NCBI GenBank assembly: GCA_021782055.1
Contig: JAJXVP010000037.1
Location: 1 to 17,821, forward strand
DNA length: 17,821 nucleotides
DNA from: a bacterium
GTDB taxonomy: Bacteria; Spirochaetota; Spirochaetia; JABEVK01
Direction: 5' to 3'
Shown one piece after another: positions 14,109 to 17,821 of the stretch; position 1 is the first letter of the stretch, and the number at the start of each line of letters is the position of its first letter. The position numbers and the translations under genes are program-made. The notes beneath the pieces are model-generated. The model ran no database searches. It worked only from the letters and a program-made list of their open reading frames with translations, and was not told where the DNA came from.

Positions 14109-15025
14109 TGTCTTGGGATACCTGGCGCGAAGCTCAATACCACAAAAGGGCGCAAATCAGCTGGGGAATTTCCTTAGGCGCGGTTCTTGTCACGGTGTTG
14201 GTGTTGTGGTTTGCAGGACTCAACCACCTTATTCGCCTTAGTGATACTCAAGGCGACGCTATAGCCGTCAAGTTGGGTTCACCCGACGGTGAAAACGTCC
14301 CTTTGAAGGTCAATCCGATTCCTGACCCAGCCTTTGTTCCGGAACAAGCTGTTTCGTCAGTGTCCGAGACTGTTTCACAACCGCCCCTGCCCAAGGTGCA
14401 GACTTCAAAAGTAACATCAAGCAAAACTCAGACACCTTCTGAACCCAAGAAGGTTCAAACCCCGTCCCAACCACAGCAACAGGTGCGCGTCGTCAAAGGC
14501 AGTGAAACCGGCAACTCGATGGAAACCGTCTTTCAGGGGGGGGCTGGTCATGTCGGCCGCAGTCTGTACGTGCCGATTTATCTGTATATGCCGCTTCCCA
14601 CAAGGCTTTCGCCTTCGTTAATTGCCAAGATACCGGGTAGCCAAGATGGGTTTGAAACAGCTCAACAACGCAAAGACGAGCTTTTGGCCTTTTATCGACG
14701 AGAGGGGGGATTTTGGCGCTTGACCGCTCAACCTCCTTTTGACGCTAGGCCGCGATTGTGGCTGACCCTCCAGGATGCTGGCTACAACTTGACGGATGCC
14801 GAGTACAAACGAGGGAATACCCTTACCCCTGTTACCCTCAGCTTTACCCTGTCGGCGCCTCACAACGGTCAACCACCGGTTTTGCTCAGGGTAACTCTCG
14901 ATCGTTCCAGCGGAAACTCGGAGGTCGATGCGGCGGTGCTCTACGGCTTTCGGATGTCGGCGTTTGCCAATGGGACGGGTAAAGATGCCCAGGGGTTGTT
15001 CACCTATGACTTTGACGAGAAGTAA
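14108..15025 (+). CDS. tonB: TonB-like energy transducer, periplasm-spanning
   Basis: A 305-residue protein with the TonB plan: short cytoplasmic N-terminus, one membrane helix (about 18-37), a Pro/Ser/Gln/Lys-rich linker (about 65-135, with repeated TPS.PKKVQTPSQP-like words) and a C-terminal domain. The end (about 250-285, RVTLDRSSGNSEVDAAVLYGFRMSAF) follows the TonB C-terminal pattern in which a conserved SSG is followed by a helix of D/A residues. TonB couples the ExbB/ExbD proton flow to outer-membrane receptors. The middle segment (135-245) is longer than in E. coli TonB and I do not recognise it. Position directly behind exbB-exbD supports the role. No TonB-dependent receptor with a TonB box is seen in the window. 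Confidence 0.8.
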   Translation: MSWDTWREAQYHKRAQISWGISLGAVLVTVLVLWFAGLNHLIRLSDTQGDAIAVKLGSPDGENVPLKVNPIPDPAFVPEQAVSSVSETVSQPPLPKVQTSKVTSSKTQTPSEPKKVQTPSQPQQQVRVVKGSETGNSMETVFQGGAGHVGRSLYVPIYLYMPLPTRLSPSLIAKIPGSQDGFETAQQRKDELLAFYRREGGFWRLTAQPPFDARPRLWLTLQDAGYNLTDAEYKRGNTLTPVTLSFTLSAPHNGQPPVLLRVTLDRSSGNSEVDAAVLYGFRMSAFANGTGKDAQGLFTYDFDEK

Positions 15026-15039
15026 ACTCGTGATATATT
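15012..15039 (+). promoter_or_regulatory. Promoter of the outer-membrane barrel gene
   Basis: TTGACG (15012-15017), 16-nt spacer, TATATT (15034-15039), with a TG one nt upstream of the -10 (extended -10). The -35 lies in the last codons of tonB. Seven nt separate the -10 from the ATG at 15047. Confidence 0.65.
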
Positions 15040-15046
15040 CCGTCGC

Positions 15047-16261
15047 ATGAATGTCAGGAATCGCATGAAGAAAATTCTTTTACTGGCGGCCTTTTTCGCA
15101 GGCGTCTTGGGTGCCCCCTTGTGGGGTGCTAGCAAGTGGGAAGTTATTCCCAGTGTGCATACCTGGGGAGGCGAACTCGATGTCGGCTGGCGTCCAGTTA
15201 GCTTAATTCCCGGGCGACAAACCACCTTTTGGGTGGGGGGAGCCGGGATTTTACAATTCTGGTCGTATTTTCATGACCCCGTGACGGGGCAGGCCGTTTT
15301 GTCACCCAATTCCACGGATGCGTCCGTCACTCAGCTTTTGGGGCAATGGTTTGCTGGCGCGACTCAGGGTCTAGTGGCACACTTTGCCGACAAAGGCTAC
15401 GGCGGCCAGCCCTGGGCTACGCCTGATCTCATCGAGCTTTATGGTTTGTATCGGGGAACCGTCTGGGGCACGCTCGCCTCGGGTTCCTACTTAGCCAACT
15501 CGTCCCAGCCGGATAAAAACGGTTACGTGCAAACGGCATTTTTGGGGGGTGTAGACCTCAATATGCTCACAAAAACCAACACCCACAATTTGCGGCAAGG
15601 CTTTATGGCCGAAGCCGCTTGGGCAACAGCTCCTCGCGGGATTCAGTCGGTAGATGTGGATTACAACCGGTTTACAGGAACGTTAAAAGGGTTTTTTCCG
15701 CTCTATGACAGCGATCCTCTCCGTAAAAACAATCAGTTCAGCGTGGAGGGTGGGTTAGCGCTGGCTTGGGACCATTTGTGGGGGCACCAGATTCCTTCAG
15801 AGGAACTTCAACTTATCGGCGGTCGCGCTCTGGGAGGCTTTACAGGCTGGGTGCAGGGGGTTGGTGGGCAAGTTCGCGGGCCTAACCCGGGGACCTTCGA
15901 TGGTACCGATAAGTTTATTGGCAACGTCGAATTACGGTTTAACCTGCCCGGTTTTGACCTGCCCTGGTTTGCTCAGGATTATTTTGGCCTACCCACCAAG
16001 AGCCTTTTTGAAGGTCAAGTGATCCCCGGGTTTATCACCTTCTACGATTATGGGTATTGGAACGGGCTGTCGGGCTACACTGATGGGTATGTCAACTCAG
16101 AGGGCCTAGGGGTCTTCTGTAAGTTCTGGGACCTCGGGACGGTGGCCGCTTATGTCGAACGGTGGCAAGCTTACTGGGGAAATATCGGCCAAAACGGCAT
16201 CGGAACCCCCTTTGAAAGCCAAAGTTTCGCCTACACGTTGAGCCTAGGCTTGCAGTTCTAG
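15047..16261 (+). CDS. Predicted secreted outer-membrane beta-barrel protein
   Basis: A 404-residue protein with a signal peptide (basic MNVRNRMKK, hydrophobic ILLLAAFFAGVLG, likely cut after LWGA). The mature part is rich in Gly, Trp, Tyr and Phe with alternating hydrophobic residues, as in beta barrels, and it ends LSLGLQF with the terminal aromatic residue used for outer-membrane assembly. The block LQLIGGRALGGFTG...FIGNVELRFNLPGF...FYDYGYWNG resembles the Omp85 surface-antigen domain, but no POTRA domains are present; that link is tentative. Two starts are possible: ATG 15047, at the predicted transcription start, and ATG 15065, with AGGAA 5 nt before it. Adjacent exbB-exbD-tonB suggests an outer-membrane link, but it has its own promoter. 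Its last 18 nt overlap the convergent TPR gene. Confidence 0.78.
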   Translation: MNVRNRMKKILLLAAFFAGVLGAPLWGASKWEVIPSVHTWGGELDVGWRPVSLIPGRQTTFWVGGAGILQFWSYFHDPVTGQAVLSPNSTDASVTQLLGQWFAGATQGLVAHFADKGYGGQPWATPDLIELYGLYRGTVWGTLASGSYLANSSQPDKNGYVQTAFLGGVDLNMLTKTNTHNLRQGFMAEAAWATAPRGIQSVDVDYNRFTGTLKGFFPLYDSDPLRKNNQFSVEGGLALAWDHLWGHQIPSEELQLIGGRALGGFTGWVQGVGGQVRGPNPGTFDGTDKFIGNVELRFNLPGFDLPWFAQDYFGLPTKSLFEGQVIPGFITFYDYGYWNGLSGYTDGYVNSEGLGVFCKFWDLGTVAAYVERWQAYWGNIGQNGIGTPFESQSFAYTLSLGLQF

Positions 16262-16747
16262 CTGTTCAAGCCGGAGTGTGGCCCGAGCCTCTCCGGCAGA
16301 ATCGTCAAGTACTTGGCAAACATCACGGAGGTTGAGCCAGCCGTTCTCACTAGTGGGGTCTAAGGCAACCGCGCGTTCAAACCGCTCTTTCGCCAAAGGG
16401 TAATCTTGGCGAATAAACGCTGTCACCCCCCAGTTATTCCAGGCACGTGAAAACTCAGGGGCAAGCTCAATCGCCTTTTGATAAAACTGTTCGGCCGCCG
16501 AAAGACGGCCCTGCTCATCGTAAATGAGTCCGATTTCGTTCCAGAGCTCAGCGTTTTCAGGAGCCAACTTCAGGCCGCTTTCGAAGGCCTCGAGAGCTAA
16601 CAAAAGGTGACCAGCGCGTTTTTCTAGCAAGCCGAGGTTAAAATAGGTCAGCGCGTCAGGCTTTTTACGAAGTCTTTCCCGCAGTTCTTGAATTTCTTCG
16701 TCATTCAGCTTGTTATCGAGGTCATTGAGGTTGGGCCAGTCCTGCAT
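16244..16747 (-). CDS. TPR-repeat protein
   Basis: A 167-residue protein made almost wholly of tetratricopeptide repeats, which form helical scaffolds for protein binding. After a charged N-terminal segment (1-31, PNLNDLDNKLNDEEIQELRERL) there are three clear repeats at about 32-65, 66-99 and 100-133, with the usual A/G/Y/P pattern (for example AENAxLWNEIGLIYDEQGRLSAAEQFYQKAIELAP). A fourth, degenerate one covers 134-167. No signal peptide or membrane segment is seen, so it is probably cytoplasmic. The ATG has no Shine-Dalgarno sequence; TACAAT ends 8 nt upstream. The 3' end overlaps the barrel gene. Partner proteins are unknown. Confidence 0.88.
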   Translation of the reverse strand: MQDWPNLNDLDNKLNDEEIQELRERLRKKPDALTYFNLGLLEKRAGHLLLALEAFESGLKLAPENAELWNEIGLIYDEQGRLSAAEQFYQKAIELAPEFSRAWNNWGVTAFIRQDYPLAKERFERAVALDPTSENGWLNLRDVCQVLDDSAGEARATLRLEQLELQA

Positions 16748-16755
16748 AGTCAGTG

Positions 16756-16786
16756 ATTGTAGTCCTTTTTGGGACTGTGATACAAT
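16756..16786. promoter_or_regulatory. Overlapping divergent promoters of the TPR gene and the response regulator gene
   Basis: Plus strand: TTGTAG (16757-16762), 18-nt spacer, TACAAT (16781-16786), with TG one nt upstream (extended -10); predicted start near 16793. Minus strand: TTGTAT (complement of 16780-16785), 18-nt spacer, TACAAT (complement of 16756-16761). Each -10 overlaps the -35 of the other. Inside lies a further inverted repeat, AGTCC (16761-16765) and GGACT (16772-16776). Confidence 0.6.
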
Positions 16787-16810
16787 TCCCGACGTTCACG
16801 AGGTGCGACA

Positions 16811-17491
16811 ATGTCAGAAGGACGGATCCTCGTTGTCGAAGACGAGGCAAAGATTGCCAATTTTATTCAAAAGGGTCTCAGAGAAGAAGGATATACGGTT
16901 GAGGTTGCCTCGGATGGGGCGCAAGGACTTCGGCGTGCTCTTGCCGAGCCGTTTGACTTGATGGTGCTGGATCTGACCCTACCCGAGATGGATGGTCTTG
17001 AGGTTTGCCGCACCGTACGCGACAAGGGGTTGTTCTTGCCTGTAGTGATGCTGACGGCTCGCGATGGCGTGGAGGACAAGGTTCGTGGTCTGGACATTGG
17101 CGCGGACGACTACGTCACTAAACCCTTTGAATTTGAAGAATTTTTGGCGCGTGTGCGTTCCCACCTCCGAAAGTCCCGCCAAAGATCCCAAACGGTTCTT
17201 CATATCGCCGATTTGGTCTTGGATACGCGCTCGAGGCGAGTGGAACGGGGGGGGCGGCTAATTGAACTTTCGTTAAAAGAGATGGCTCTGCTTCAGTTTC
17301 TTATGGAGCACCAGGGAGAAGTCTTGTCCCGGCTCGAAATTAGCGAACGGGTCTGGGATATCCATTTTGATACAACCACCAATGTGATTGATGTTCACAT
17401 TAATCGCCTTCGTAAAAAAGTGGACTATGGGTACACCCCCCAGCTCATCCATACGGTGCGCGGCTCTGGTTATATGCTTAAAGAAGAATGA
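16811..17491 (+). CDS. OmpR/PhoB-family response regulator
   Basis: A 226-residue two-component transcription factor. The receiver domain (1-120) has the acidic pair E10/D11, the phospho-acceptor D54 in MVLDLTLPEMDG, T82 and K104 (YVTKPF). The winged-helix DNA-binding domain (127-226) shows LSLKEMALLQFLMEHQGEVLSR and NVIDVHINRLRKKVDYG, typical of the OmpR class, and resembles the CusR/CopR group; metal sensing is only a possibility. GAGG (16800-16803) lies 7 nt before the ATG. The stop overlaps the kinase start by 4 nt, so kinase and regulator form an operon. Confidence 0.95.
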   Translation: MSEGRILVVEDEAKIANFIQKGLREEGYTVEVASDGAQGLRRALAEPFDLMVLDLTLPEMDGLEVCRTVRDKGLFLPVVMLTARDGVEDKVRGLDIGADDYVTKPFEFEEFLARVRSHLRKSRQRSQTVLHIADLVLDTRSRRVERGGRLIELSLKEMALLQFLMEHQGEVLSRLEISERVWDIHFDTTTNVIDVHINRLRKKVDYGYTPQLIHTVRGSGYMLKEE

Positions 17492-17821
17492 GTTTTTATC
17501 AAAATAAAAGCATTCGCTTCATTTTAACCTTTCAACTGACGCTGTTTTTGTTTGTTGTCTTAACCCTGTTTGCCATCCTCATCCTCCAGCGCTTTCAAAC
17601 CAATCTCGATAGCGATGCCGATGTGCTTTTGACGTCAAAGATTGAAGGTCTTGAAGACTCGATCAATATCTACTGGGATGTCTACCGGCGAACCCGCGCC
17701 GCCGAAGAGAACTTTGCTCAGGTCGCTAGGGACTGGATCGCCACCGGGTCCAGCAACAGTTTGATGAACGGGTTGCTCGTGCGCATTTACCGGCCCGACG
17801 GCGGCTTGGTCGCCGACAATC
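17488..17821 (+). CDS. Sensor histidine kinase (partial, N-terminal 111 residues)
   Basis: The frame starts at ATG 17488, overlapping the regulator stop, and runs off the right edge. It begins MSFYQNKSIRFILTFQLTLF: a short cytoplasmic end, then a long hydrophobic helix (about 10-35), then the start of a periplasmic sensor domain (NLDSDADVLLTSKIEGLEDSI...). The catalytic HisKA and ATPase domains lie outside the window. The pairing with an OmpR-type regulator and this topology support a membrane sensor kinase; the signal is unknown. Confidence 0.8.
   Translation, partial: MSFYQNKSIRFILTFQLTLFLFVVLTLFAILILQRFQTNLDSDADVLLTSKIEGLEDSINIYWDVYRRTRAAEENFAQVARDWIATGSSNSLMNGLLVRIYRPDGGLVADN

Noticed and set aside
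1..17821. CRISPR arrays, insertion sequences, integrase or phage genes, tRNA or rRNA genes
   Set aside because: No regularly spaced repeats, transposase-like proteins, terminal inverted repeats with target duplications, or tRNA cloverleaf patterns were seen on reading both strands.

Overview
The window reads as ordinary chromosome from a diderm (two-membrane) bacterium. DnaK carries long stretches typical of spirochaete DnaK and ends in [12 protein letters not shown]. The order grpE-dnaK-dnaJ, the ExbB/ExbD/TonB set and a signal-peptide-bearing outer-membrane barrel also fit. My best guess is Spirochaetota, an inference from remembered protein character rather than from a search. I see no insertion sequence, phage gene, integron, CRISPR array, tRNA or rRNA; genes are tightly packed on both strands.

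Layout. 1-2510 (minus): an ABC exporter operon of the MacB/Lol type, ATPase then permease then a second permease cut by the window edge. 2511-2888: a divergent promoter region. 2889-6675 (plus): the chaperone operon grpE-dnaK-dnaJ, with a UUCG-capped hairpin between dnaK and dnaJ. 6773-6904 (minus): a possible 43-residue membrane protein. 7035-8684 (plus): an AMP-forming long-chain acyl-CoA synthetase, convergent with the ribosome-rescue factor arfB (minus). 9194-10749 (plus): a PadR-type regulator overlapping an Fsr-like MFS exporter, preceded by two adjacent palindromes. 10825-11559: a membrane-anchored HD-GYP phosphodiesterase. 11694-12951: SlyD-type prolyl isomerase overlapping a PP2C-type phosphatase. 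13081-15025: exbB-exbD-tonB, then an outer-membrane barrel with its own promoter. 16244-16747 (minus): a TPR protein, divergent from an OmpR-type response regulator that overlaps the start of a sensor histidine kinase cut by the right edge.

The most unusual signal is in the promoters. Six genes (the 43-residue ORF, the acyl-CoA synthetase, arfB, padR, the barrel and the TPR gene) have a -10-like hexamer ending only 5-8 nt before the ATG and no Shine-Dalgarno sequence there, as expected for leaderless mRNAs. Genes with a longer leader (grpE, the HD-GYP gene, slyD, exbB, the response regulator) and genes inside operons mostly do have a Shine-Dalgarno sequence. TTGACG recurs as the -35 hexamer. 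I found no wholly new multi-gene system.
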